In this document: in pieces, positions 6,850 to 13,246 of the stretch
Position numbering within the stretch: position 1 is the stretch's first letter
Layout of the letters: every line of letters starts with the position of its first letter
DNA from: Merdiplasma sp905207905
GTDB taxonomy: Bacteria; Bacillota; Clostridia; Lachnospirales; Lachnospiraceae
Direction: 5' to 3'
NCBI GenBank assembly: GCA_902475025.1
Contig: CABRXX010000070.1
Span: 1 to 13,686, forward strand
DNA: 13,686 bases
The notes under the pieces: model-generated
What the model saw: only the letters and a program-made list of their open reading frames with translations
Databases searched by the model: none
Told to the model about the DNA's origin: nothing
Position numbers and translations under genes: made by a program

Positions 6850-7617
6850 TCATTTATTTCCTTCAATGCGTGCTTTGATGGTCCGTATCTCCTCAACGGC
6901 TGTCTGGCTGAAATCATAGGGAGATTTTCCCTGACGATCTGCATCAATCACCTCTGAATTGTAGTGAACAAAGCCAAGCAGATCTTCCGGCGGAATTTTG
7001 CTGCGGATAAACGCTTCATCTTCCGGCCCCCGCACCTTATTGGCAACCACTCCTACCTGGCGAACTCCAAGGCCCTCTGCCAAACGCTTTACGTTTTTGT
7101 AGGTCTGGATGCTCCTGGCTCCCGGCTCGATCACTACCACAAACTGATCCATGCCCTGAGTAGTTCCTCTGCCAAGATGCTCAAGCCCTGCCTCCATATC
7201 CATGATCACCACATCGGAACTCCGAAGCATCAGATGATTAATGATCCGCTTCAGCATCACATGCTCCGGGCAGACACAGCCGCTGTTGGCAGTCTCCACC
7301 GTTCCCAGCACAAGAAGCTTTACACCATTGCACTTCTTTGCGTATTTATCCGGAATATCATCTACCTTGGGATTGATGCGGAATACCTTATTAAACTCAT
7401 CTGCTCCCGTGCGTTCCTCCACCAGCTTCCGCATCTTGGAGATCGGCACGATCTCATTTAATTCCTCTTCCGTAAATCCTAAGGCCAGACCCAGATTTGC
7501 ATCAGGGTCCACATCAGCTGCCAGTACGCTTTTTCCTTCTTCCGCGTAAAGCCTGGCCAACGTGGCAGCAAAGGTAGTTTTCCCCACCCCGCCTTTTCCG
7601 GTAATAGCAATTTTCAT
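6850..7617 (-). CDS. cooC: CooC/AcsF-type nickel-insertion ATPase, between cooS and acsB
   Basis: A MinD/SIMIBI-class P-loop ATPase of 255 residues that probably drives nickel insertion into CODH or ACS. The deviant Walker A motif GKGGVGKTT is at residues 7-15, ADVDPDANLG is the switch region near residue 34, and the CVC motif C114-x-C116 is the metal-binding dimer site seen in CooC. VIMDMEAGLEHLGRG (from about residue 137) is a CooC family signature. ATG at 7617 has GAGGTGG 7 bases upstream. It starts 56 bases after the cooS stop and is nearly joined to acsB, which makes acetyl-CoA synthase its most likely client, as reported for Moorella AcsF. This client choice is inference from position. 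It differs clearly from the other CooC in the window, so it is not a recent duplicate. Confidence 0.92.
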   Translation of the reverse strand: MKIAITGKGGVGKTTFAATLARLYAEEGKSVLAADVDPDANLGLALGFTEEELNEIVPISKMRKLVEERTGADEFNKVFRINPKVDDIPDKYAKKCNGVKLLVLGTVETANSGCVCPEHVMLKRIINHLMLRSSDVVIMDMEAGLEHLGRGTTQGMDQFVVVIEPGARSIQTYKNVKRLAEGLGVRQVGVVANKVRGPEDEAFIRSKIPPEDLLGFVHYNSEVIDADRQGKSPYDFSQTAVEEIRTIKARIEGNK

Positions 7618-7673
7618 AATATAACCACCTCAAGTTAATTTAGTCAGAAATGAGCTTCACTTCCAGCGATATC

Positions 7674-9566
7674 TTAGATACCGATTGCTGCTCTCTTTTC
7701 CTCGATCCGGTCGATCATCTTATCAACCAGCTTGTCGATATCCTTCTCAACTGTGTAAGCAGCTTCAACCCACTCTCTCACGCCATCTGTCAGGAGTCCG
7801 GCAACCTCATCCGATCCGGAAACATAGGGATCTACGCCCAGGAAAGTATCAATACCAGTACCAACCACATAGTTACCAATGGAAACAGCTTTCTCAGACA
7901 TCCACTCAGGAGCACATCCAACTACCGGCAGCTGGGAAATATTCAGACCGGAATCTTTTGCCAGCTCTGCCACCAAAACCATCATACGGGAAATATCCAC
8001 GCAGGATCCCATATGCAGTACAGGCGGGATATCAGCCAGCTCACAGACTCTCTTCAGTCCAGCACCGCAAAGCTCTTTTGCATCCTTATCCATCAGACCA
8101 GCCTTTGCAGCAGCCTGTGCGGAACAGCCGGAAGCCACAACGATGATATCGTTGGCGATCAGCTTCTTCATCAGTTCAATGTGTGCATAGTCAGGACGAA
8201 CCTTGGGGTTATTGCAGCCAACCATAGCCACAGCGCCACGGATAACACCGGAGGTAATACACTCGATCAGGGGCTTGGTCGTTCCCGTCTCATCTACCTG
8301 AGAGTTGGTAACACCGTCAAGAGTCTTAACAATAGCCTCTACAGAGTAACCTACGGTAGCCTTCTGCTTCATATCCGGAATGTAAACCAGATCCGGCTTT
8401 CTGTTCTTAAAGTTTTCAATGGCCATCTTTACGATTGCCTTTGCATTCTCATCTGCGGTCTCAGCATTAAAGCGGATGTACTCGGAATCCGGCATCTGAG
8501 CAATGGGAGAAGTGGTAACAAATTTCGTGTGGAAACATTTGCTCAGAGGTCCTAATGCTGGGAAGATACACTGAACATCCACTACGATCGCCTCGCAGGC
8601 ACCGGTAAGAACCACGTTCTCCTGCTGCAGGAAGTTTCCTGCCATAGGAATACCGCGACGCATAGCAACCTCGTTGGAGGTACAGCAAACACCGGATACG
8701 GTGATACCCTTAGCACCCATCTCCTTGGCGTAAGCGATCATCTCCGGATCATCTGCATACTCACAAATCATCTCAGACAATGAGGGATCATGTCCATGCA
8801 CTACGATATTTACGTTCTCAGCGTTCATAACGCCCAGGTTTGCCTCTGTATCAATGGGCTTGGGAGTGCCAAACAAAACGTCAGAGAACTCTGTTCCGCA
8901 CATGGAACCGCCCCATCCGTCACAAAGACCAGCTCTTAAGGACTGACGAATCAGTGCCTCCGGCTTGGAAGAACATCCCATATGAGTCATATGTAAAGAA
9001 GTGGCAACCTCACGGTCAATCGCCCGAGGTGCAATCTCTGCTTTTTCCCAAAGCTCCTGGGTATGCTCCGGCAGACGGTTCATAAAGTTCTGATACCCGA
9101 AGGGCTTACCATACTCTAAAAGAGCGGTCTCAGCCATCTCATGAGCCAGATCATAAATATCCTTGCCCTCAGTCTCTACGCCCCACTCCTTGGCAATACG
9201 AATCAGCTTCTCAGGATCTTTTACTTTGTAAGGCCCTTCCGGTTTTGCACAGTGCAGAGTATGACAGATCTCACGGCCATGATCAGAGTGAGTAGCAGCT
9301 CCGCCTGCAGTAAATTTCAGATAGTTACGTCCTACGATGCCATGAACATCACAGCCGCAGATTCCTCTGGGTGCCTTGGGTGTAATACGGCAGGGTCCCA
9401 TAGAACAGATACGGCAGCAAACGCCCTGCTCACCAAATTTACAGTGAGGAGTCTGATTTGCCACACGATACTGCCATGCGTCAGCGCCTACTTTCTTGCC
9501 GGTTTCAAGCAGTCGGTTTGTAGCCGCTTCAAACTCTTCCACTGTTGTCATTTTAAAGTTTCCCAT
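7674..9566 (-). CDS. cooS: Carbon monoxide dehydrogenase catalytic subunit (CooS/AcsA)
   Basis: Ni-Fe CO dehydrogenase, which reduces CO2 to CO and passes CO to AcsB (called AcsA when in complex with it). It has 630 residues, the usual length. D-cluster ligands are C42 and C50. B-cluster ligands are C51, C54, C59 and C70 (CRICSMGPC...GICG). The C-cluster ligands are all seen: the VHGHDP histidine (H257 or H259), C294/C295 in SGVCCTS, C333 in DVQC, C451 in VGCNNP, C481 in ASGCSA and C522 in GSCVD. The catalytic lysine is K559 in SEKAV. The proton-relay histidines H93, H96 and H102 follow the B-cluster. ATG at 9566 has AAGGAGGT 5 bases upstream. It is flanked on each side by a cooC. Because acsB and acsCD are downstream, it should work in the CODH/ACS complex rather than as a monofunctional CODH. 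Confidence 0.97.
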   Translation of the reverse strand: MGNFKMTTVEEFEAATNRLLETGKKVGADAWQYRVANQTPHCKFGEQGVCCRICSMGPCRITPKAPRGICGCDVHGIVGRNYLKFTAGGAATHSDHGREICHTLHCAKPEGPYKVKDPEKLIRIAKEWGVETEGKDIYDLAHEMAETALLEYGKPFGYQNFMNRLPEHTQELWEKAEIAPRAIDREVATSLHMTHMGCSSKPEALIRQSLRAGLCDGWGGSMCGTEFSDVLFGTPKPIDTEANLGVMNAENVNIVVHGHDPSLSEMICEYADDPEMIAYAKEMGAKGITVSGVCCTSNEVAMRRGIPMAGNFLQQENVVLTGACEAIVVDVQCIFPALGPLSKCFHTKFVTTSPIAQMPDSEYIRFNAETADENAKAIVKMAIENFKNRKPDLVYIPDMKQKATVGYSVEAIVKTLDGVTNSQVDETGTTKPLIECITSGVIRGAVAMVGCNNPKVRPDYAHIELMKKLIANDIIVVASGCSAQAAAKAGLMDKDAKELCGAGLKRVCELADIPPVLHMGSCVDISRMMVLVAELAKDSGLNISQLPVVGCAPEWMSEKAVSIGNYVVGTGIDTFLGVDPYVSGSDEVAGLLTDGVREWVEAAYTVEKDIDKLVDKMIDRIEEKRAAIGI

Positions 9567-9675
9567 TACTTACCTCCTTGTTTTGCTTTTCCCGGTTTTT
9601 TCCGGTTTATTTTTAACACGGCTGCCCCGCCGATGGGTCCGGCAGGGTCTTCCGCATTGCTAACATGGGATGCCC

Positions 9676-10446
9676 TTACAGGCCCAGCTTTTCCATAATC
9701 TGGTTCAGGGCAGCTCTCACTGGTGAATTTTCTGGAAGCTCAACCGTGGGTTTTCCTTCACAGTCGTATTCATAGACTTCCGTACTCTGGGGAATCACAC
9801 CCAGAAGTGTAAGCCCCTGGTTGTTGATCTCCTCCATCGTGCCTTCATTTAACTTTCCTTCGGGAGCACGGTTTACGATCAGCCCCATAGTCTTTGGCTT
9901 CAGATCCAAATCCTTTGCCAACTGTGCAATCCGGCCTACGGCCTGAACGCCTCTTCTGGAACAATCGCTGACCAGTATCAATGCATCCACCTTGGGCAGT
10001 ATCCCTCTGCTCATATGCTCCATGCCGGCCTCATTGTCCACCACTACATAAGGATAGTGAGGAGTGAGTTTCTGCAGCTGTGCCTGCAAAAGACCGTTGA
10101 CAAAACAATAGCAGCCCTTGCCCTGGCTCCGCCCCATCACCAGCATATCAAAATCATCATCCTCTATCAGGCACTGGTTTATCATATATTCCATATAATC
10201 GGACTTGGACATGCCCACAGGTATCTTCCTTTGAGCCGCTTCCTCCGATCTGGCCACTTCCTCTCTGATGTCCCCCAGCGTCATCTCTACCTCAACGCCC
10301 AGAACTTCATTCAGATTGGAATTTGCGTCTGCATCCACAGCCAACACGGGAGCTTTCCCCTTTCTGCACAGGTATTGAATCATCAGTCCGCACAGAGTCG
10401 TTTTTCCCACGCCGCCCTTTCCTGCAACCGCTATTGTAAATGACAT
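9676..10446 (-). CDS. cooC: CooC nickel-insertion ATPase upstream of cooS
   Basis: P-loop ATPase needed for nickel loading of the CODH C-cluster. I chose the ATG at 10446 (MSFTIAVAGK, 256 residues), which has TAAGGAG about 9 bases upstream. A frame from 10509 adds 21 basic residues without family resemblance. Walker A is GKGGVGKTT at residues 9-17, VDADANSNL at 37-45 follows, and the metal-binding C112-Y-C114 motif is at the same numbering as in the structurally studied Carboxydothermus CooC1. VVVDNEAGMEHMSRG is the family Walker B region. It lies between cooT and cooS, a grouping seen in other CO-oxidising and acetogenic bacteria. CODH is therefore the expected client, while the second CooC sits beside acsB. 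Confidence 0.94.
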   Translation of the reverse strand: MSFTIAVAGKGGVGKTTLCGLMIQYLCRKGKAPVLAVDADANSNLNEVLGVEVEMTLGDIREEVARSEEAAQRKIPVGMSKSDYMEYMINQCLIEDDDFDMLVMGRSQGKGCYCFVNGLLQAQLQKLTPHYPYVVVDNEAGMEHMSRGILPKVDALILVSDCSRRGVQAVGRIAQLAKDLDLKPKTMGLIVNRAPEGKLNEGTMEEINNQGLTLLGVIPQSTEVYEYDCEGKPTVELPENSPVRAALNQIMEKLGL

Positions 10447-10533
10447 ATATTTCCGCTCCTTACTTTTTGTTCTGCGCACACAGGTGCGCTTATCTGCCAA
10501 AACCTTCACACAGAGATACTCCTGCTGGTGAAG

Positions 10534-10716
10534 CTAGCAATTAATCTGTACTTTGCCGCCAGTCAAATCTGCCAGAACCAAGGTTCCCTGAATGGTCCTT
10601 TCTTCCCCCATCACATCTGTCAGTGTGATGCGGTCTCCATCCACCTGAATCTTGCTTACATACTCCATAATGATGCTGTCTGGCTCTGTGGCTTTGTAAA
10701 CAGTGGAAAGGCACAT
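10534..10716 (-). CDS. cooT: CooT family nickel-binding protein
   Basis: A 60-residue protein that begins MCLSTVY, the hallmark of the CooT family, in which Cys2 after the initiator Met takes part in nickel binding. The rest is a small beta-rich domain (KIQVDGDRITLTDVMGEERT, then VLADLTGGKVQINC) with no membrane segment. CooT of Rhodospirillum rubrum is a dimer that binds one nickel and supports CODH maturation. Here it precedes cooC by 87 bases and follows the histidine-rich gene by 47 bases, in the same order of function. ATG at 10716 has AGGAGG 7 bases upstream. It ends in a second Cys at the C-terminus (C60). Recognition is from the N-terminal motif, size and context. Confidence 0.9.
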   Translation of the reverse strand: MCLSTVYKATEPDSIIMEYVSKIQVDGDRITLTDVMGEERTIQGTLVLADLTGGKVQINC

Positions 10717-10763
10717 ATTTCCACCTCCTATTCTATGAACAGGCAGTTTTCAGGTTCTCTGTC

Positions 10764-11189
10764 CTAACCTTCCTTTGCCATAGAAAGTGCAAGGCTCAGA
10801 TAGAGATTTCCTTTCTGAAATTCATCCACTGCCTTTTTAATCTGCTCCGCCGCATTGGCTTTTCCTGCCGCCTGCAGCTTTGCAGCCATCTGATCCAATT
10901 CTGCCGCATGGCTCTGATTATGCTTCAGCATATAGTCCAGCAGCGCTGTCATCTGATCCGGCTTCTCCGGAATCTGGTGACTATGCTCATGCTCATGGCT
11001 GTGTCCGCAGCCGGATGCGCATCCGCCGCAGCCTGCTGTTTCCTGCTGCTCATGCGTATGGGTATGCTCCTCCTCATGTCCATGCTGATGGGAATGGGGA
11101 TGGGTATGCTCGTAGGTATGCGTATGAGCATGCTCATGTTCATGACTGTGACTGCAAAGATTGCCGTTTTCATCCTTGATTAAGTGCAC
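10764..11189 (-). CDS. Histidine-rich metal-binding protein, probable CooJ-like nickel store (GTG start)
   Basis: A 141-residue protein in two parts. Residues 14-71 carry 20 histidines, mostly alternating with Glu, Ser or Thr (HSHEHEHAHTHT...), and a Cys cluster C54, C57, C61 between two His blocks; C12 is also present. Residues 79-141 form a predicted helical, uncharged-acidic domain (ALLDYMLKHNQSHAAELDQM...). There is no signal peptide, so it should be cytoplasmic. Such His stretches bind nickel in CooJ, HypB and UreE. Position as first gene of the operon, before cooT and cooC, supports a nickel-storage or hand-over role for CODH/ACS. It is not homologous in layout to R. rubrum CooJ, whose His tail is C-terminal, so I give no symbol. 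The GTG at 11189 is chosen because AAAGGAGAG lies about 8 bases upstream. Zinc or cobalt binding cannot be excluded. Confidence 0.85.
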   Translation of the reverse strand: MHLIKDENGNLCSHSHEHEHAHTHTYEHTHPHSHQHGHEEEHTHTHEQQETAGCGGCASGCGHSHEHEHSHQIPEKPDQMTALLDYMLKHNQSHAAELDQMAAKLQAAGKANAAEQIKKAVDEFQKGNLYLSLALSMAKEG

Positions 11190-11265
11190 TTTGATGTCTC
11201 TCCTTTCCAGATATCGTTAAGTTATTAACAATTCTTTATACAACTCTCCAATATCCATTTGGATT

Positions 11266-11294
11266 ATTATAACACAATTTTACTTTGCCCTCAA
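11266..11294 (-). promoter_or_regulatory. Sigma-70-type promoter of the acs operon
   Basis: On the minus strand TTGAGG (positions 11294-11289) is followed after exactly 17 bases by a consensus TATAAT (11271-11266). An A10 tract (11315-11306) lies 11 bases upstream of the -35 box and could act as an UP element. Between them is the inverted repeat AAACAT-T-ATGTTT (11296-11308), a possible operator or part of the UP element. Transcription should start near 11259, giving a leader of about 70 bases, with TCCAA...TTGGA at its 5' end. It is the best promoter in the window and points at the whole nickel/CODH/ACS operon. Confidence 0.8.
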
Positions 11295-11327
11295 TAAACA
11301 TTATGTTTTTTTTTTAGAACTTTCAGG

Positions 11328-11337
11328 CAATTCGGCA
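11328..11337 (-). repeat. Degenerate direct repeat, copy B core (TGCCGAATTG on minus strand)
   Basis: The 10-base core is identical to copy A at 11508-11517. The flanks also align with gaps: AAAAATGCC lies upstream in both, CCTG follows, then AGTT-n-TAAAAAA-like sequence. Copy B is a shortened version and ends in the A10 tract of the acs promoter. Confidence 0.45.
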
Positions 11338-11454
11338 CCGTTTGTTATCGGCATTTTTATAAAACCAGCATAAAATTCCTGCATTTTCATAGCTGTTTGA
11401 ACGTTTTTTCTTCCTGCATATTTTGTTAAAAAACATTAGCTCTTTGGATATTTA

Positions 11455-11499
11455 CAGTTGTAAAAAGAAGTCTGCAATCAGACTTCTTTTTTACAACTG
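11455..11499 (-). terminator. Strong bidirectional hairpin terminator
   Basis: A stem of about 20 bp with one bulged base and a four-base loop. On the minus strand the core is GAAGTCTG-ATTG-CAGACTTC followed by TTTTT; the plus strand reads similarly and ends in T6. It is the third hairpin after metF. Because T1 already ends the metF mRNA, this one may end a separate short RNA made from the region between, or act as a back-up. Confidence 0.75.
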
Positions 11500-11556
11500 C
11501 GGCAGGTCAATTCGGCAACATCTCCCCCGTCCGCAGCAGTGCGATTCTGCCAGGCA
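11500..11556 (-). ncRNA. Possible structured RNA segment between two hairpins (speculative)
   Basis: On the minus strand CTGCGG and CCGCAG can close a 28-base G-rich interior that contains the repeat core TGCCGAATTG. Alternatively GGCAG upstream can pair with CTGCC, which overlaps the first stem, so the two folds exclude each other. The CAG of CCGCAG is also the base of the following terminator stem. This is the geometry of a riboswitch or a small RNA with its own terminator, but I recognise no known class. A weak promoter-like pair (TTGTTT, 17 bases, TATGAA) lies in the preceding hairpin. Low confidence. Confidence 0.22.
11508..11517 (-). repeat. Degenerate direct repeat, copy A core
   Basis: Identical 10-base core to 11328-11337, 180 bases apart, same orientation. 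It lies inside the foldable G-rich segment just before the 20-bp hairpin. Confidence 0.45.
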
Positions 11557-11595
11557 TTTTTGTTTCATAGGAAGGAATTTCCTACGAAACAAAAA
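11557..11595 (-). other. 17-bp hairpin overlapping the metF terminator
   Basis: On the minus strand TTTTTGTTTCGTAGGAA pairs fully (one G-U) with TTCCTATGAAACAAAAA around a five-base loop. Its first five T residues are the T tract of the metF terminator. The two structures share bases and would be used one after the other or in competition. No T tract follows, so it is not itself a terminator on this strand. Confidence 0.6.
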
Positions 11596-11635
11596 GACTG
11601 CGCTCCAATCCTTTTTCTTCAGAACGCAGTCTTTT
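11591..11635 (-). terminator. Intrinsic terminator of the rnfC-metV-metF unit
   Basis: AAAAGACTGCG and CGCAGTCTTTT form a perfect 11-bp stem (11625-11635 with 11592-11602) around a 22-base loop, and the minus strand continues in T5. It starts 12 bases after the metF stop codon. Confidence 0.85.
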
Positions 11636-11647
11636 CTTATGAAAAAA

Positions 11648-12526
11648 TTAAATTCCTGCTTTTTTTAACAGCTCAGGCACCTTAGACTCCCAGCCCAGTG
11701 CCATAATATGTACACCCTGACAGTAGGGTTTACACTCTTTGATAATTCGCGCGGCAATCTCTACTCCGGTAATGCCGGCTTTGGTCTTTTCCTTGTCCGC
11801 TTTCAGTTCCTCAATCATCTCATCAGGAACATGAATACCAGCCACATTGTTATTCATGAACTTTGCCATGCCCGCAGATTTGGGAATAATAATACCTACC
11901 TGCACCGGCTTGCCAAACTGTTTTGCCTTCTCCATGAACTTAATGAATTTTTCCGGTTCAAACACAGCCTGAGTCTGGAAATAATCTGCGCCTGCTGCCA
12001 CCTTGCGCTCCATTTTTGCCAGCTGTGCATCAACAGAATCGCTGCAGGGTGAAACCACTGCTCCTTTGGCAAACTTGGGCGGCTCGCCCACCAGGGGATT
12101 TCCTCCCAGATCCTCCCCAGCTTCCAGTTTTGTCACTGTATGAAGCAGGGAAACGGAGTCCAGATCAAACACCGGCTTTGCCTGCGGATGATCCCCCATT
12201 TTTGTATGGTCTCCGGTGAGACACAGAATATTCTCAATGCCAAGCATGGCAGCGCTCAAAAGATCAGACTGCAGCGCAATCCTGTTTCTGTCACGACAAG
12301 TCAGCTGGTAGATGGGAGTCAGCCCTTCATCCAACAGTTTCTTACAGACTGCCAGAGAACCAAGACGCATAACGGAGGACTGATTATCGGTCACGTTAAC
12401 CGCCGTGATGCCGCTCAAATATGTCTTCGCCTCTTCCAGCGTATGCTCAATATGAATTCCCTTTGGCGGTCCCACCTCTGCTGAAACCACAAATTCACCA
12501 CGTTCAAATAACTCCGTAATTTTCAT
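11648..12526 (-). CDS. metF: 5,10-methylenetetrahydrofolate reductase (MetF)
   Basis: Flavoprotein that reduces methylene-THF to methyl-THF, the last step of the methyl branch; here with MetV rather than as a stand-alone NADH enzyme. It has 292 residues, the short bacterial catalytic-domain length, as a TIM barrel. Motifs seen are AEVGPPKG with the catalytic Glu at residue 17, LTCRDRNR (75-82), LCLTGDH (101-107) and FQTQAVFE (183-190). I chose the ATG at 12526 (MKITELFERG), preceded by TTGGAG about 9 bases upstream. A TTG at 12541 is in frame, but it is part of that ribosome binding site. It follows metV after about 100 bases and is closed by a terminator 12 bases on. With RnfC2 and MetV upstream, the electron donor may be NADH or reduced ferredoxin through these partners; the sequence does not decide this. 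Confidence 0.96.
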   Translation of the reverse strand: MKITELFERGEFVVSAEVGPPKGIHIEHTLEEAKTYLSGITAVNVTDNQSSVMRLGSLAVCKKLLDEGLTPIYQLTCRDRNRIALQSDLLSAAMLGIENILCLTGDHTKMGDHPQAKPVFDLDSVSLLHTVTKLEAGEDLGGNPLVGEPPKFAKGAVVSPCSDSVDAQLAKMERKVAAGADYFQTQAVFEPEKFIKFMEKAKQFGKPVQVGIIIPKSAGMAKFMNNNVAGIHVPDEMIEELKADKEKTKAGITGVEIAARIIKECKPYCQGVHIMALGWESKVPELLKKAGI

Positions 12527-12588
12527 TCTACATTGCTCCAATCATTTATAATCTATGTATTTGCTCAACGGGTTTCTCATTCACGGAC

Positions 12589-12605
12589 TTTGCAGAAACT
12601 GCAAA
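12589..12605 (-). other. Small hairpin between metV and metF
   Basis: TTTGCAG and CTGCAAA form a 7-bp stem with a three-base AAA loop, followed by a minor CAGC-TGAA-GCTG palindrome (12610-12621). It has the same triplet-loop style as the palindromes between acsB and acsD. No T tract follows on the minus strand. Confidence 0.45.
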
Positions 12606-12624
12606 ATCTCAGCTGAAGCTGCAA

Positions 12625-13245
12625 TCATTTTGCCACTTCATCATCTGTAGCAAAATTCCGCACCTGAGTGGGACATTTCAGCACATCCAGGCGGCCCAGC
12701 TGTGCCAGACGCCGATAGATTCTTTCCCATCCGCACTCCATATTGCCATCCACTTCGCACTTGCCGTCTTTGGAACCGCCGCACTGGCCGTTCACCAAAC
12801 TCTTAGAGCAGGCTGTGATGGGACAGATGCCCCCCGTCAGATTCAGATAGCATTCGCCGCACTGATCGCACTTGTACTCCAGAGGAGTCACTCCCTGAAA
12901 ACCAGGTACCGGATAGGTATCGCAGGCTGCGCATACCTTTTTATCCTCCAGATACTCTGCCACCGTCTGCACGCCCACTCCGCAGGAGAGAACCAGAACT
13001 ACGTCCGCTGCTTCAATCTCCGCTTTATGCTTTTCCAGGCGAAGCTTCATGTTATCCGGATTGCAAATATAGTCCGTAGTGATGACTCCGGTAAGTTTTC
13101 CCTCTGCCTGCAGCTGTTTCTGCAGCTCCAGGGCTTCCTTCTCCGGAAAACGAACCTCTTTGCATCCGTGGCAGTTGATCATGAATACTTTTCCCTCTGC
13201 CAGAGATGCGATGATTTCTTTGGATTTTAATTCGGTAATCAACAT
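12625..13245 (-). CDS. metV: MetV, iron-sulfur/zinc partner of methylene-THF reductase
   Basis: MetV binds MetF and carries metal clusters that feed electrons to the MetF flavin. It has 206 residues and 15 cysteines. The N-terminal half has CHGC (C25, C28), C61 and C88 in an alpha/beta fold. The C-terminal half is the MTHFR C-terminal cysteine-rich domain: CAAC (C105, C108), CDQCGEC (C126, C129, C132), CPITACSKSLVNG (C141, C146), C155, C163 and ECGWERIYRRL (C171 onward). This last set of motifs is distinctive for the family. The ATG at 13245 is one base after the rnfC stop codon, and its ribosome binding site (AAGGGGGA) lies inside the end of rnfC, so translation is probably coupled. It is followed by metF. 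It may also occur beside MetF in bacteria that are not acetogens. Confidence 0.94.
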   Translation of the reverse strand: MLITELKSKEIIASLAEGKVFMINCHGCKEVRFPEKEALELQKQLQAEGKLTGVITTDYICNPDNMKLRLEKHKAEIEAADVVLVLSCGVGVQTVAEYLEDKKVCAACDTYPVPGFQGVTPLEYKCDQCGECYLNLTGGICPITACSKSLVNGQCGGSKDGKCEVDGNMECGWERIYRRLAQLGRLDVLKCPTQVRNFATDDEVAK

Positions 13246-13246
13246 A

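Larger units (their letters stand above)
11190..11647 (-). other. 458-base intergenic region: terminators of metF unit and promoter of acs operon
   Basis: No convincing gene is present. Read on the minus strand from metF the order is: a strong terminator; an overlapping 17-bp hairpin; a G-rich segment that can fold with its own 3' end; a 20-bp hairpin terminator; about 80 A/T-rich bases; a degenerate second copy of part of the G-rich segment; an A10 tract; a sigma-70-type promoter; and a leader of roughly 70 bases to the GTG of the histidine-rich gene. The arrangement separates the rnfC-metV-metF unit from the acs operon. Confidence 0.75.

Noticed and set aside
9567..9675. Terminator or promoter between cooC and cooS
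   Set aside because: Small GC-rich complementary segments exist, but no T tract follows them on the minus strand and no -35/-10 pair with proper spacing is seen.
10447..10509. 21-residue N-terminal extension of the first CooC
   Set aside because: The extension is rich in Lys/Arg, does not resemble CooC, and covers the ribosome binding site for the ATG at 10446.
10949..11173. Short tandem DNA repeat or CRISPR-like array in the His-rich region
   Set aside because: The repetition is codon-level (His alternating with Glu/Thr/Ser) without constant repeat and spacer lengths.
10880..11183. Overlapping frames in other phases inside the histidine-rich gene
   Set aside because: They arise from the low-complexity CAT/CAC codon pattern, which leaves several frames free of stops. 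Only the minus-strand frame from GTG 11189 has a ribosome binding site and fits the operon.
11190..11265. Riboswitch (cobalamin, NiCo or THF type) in the acs leader
   Set aside because: The leader is only about 70 bases and A/T-rich, without the conserved boxes I know for these classes.
12542..12624. Separate promoter for metF in the metV-metF gap
   Set aside because: A TATAAA-like box is present, but no -35 box lies at 16-18 bases; read-through from metV is simpler.
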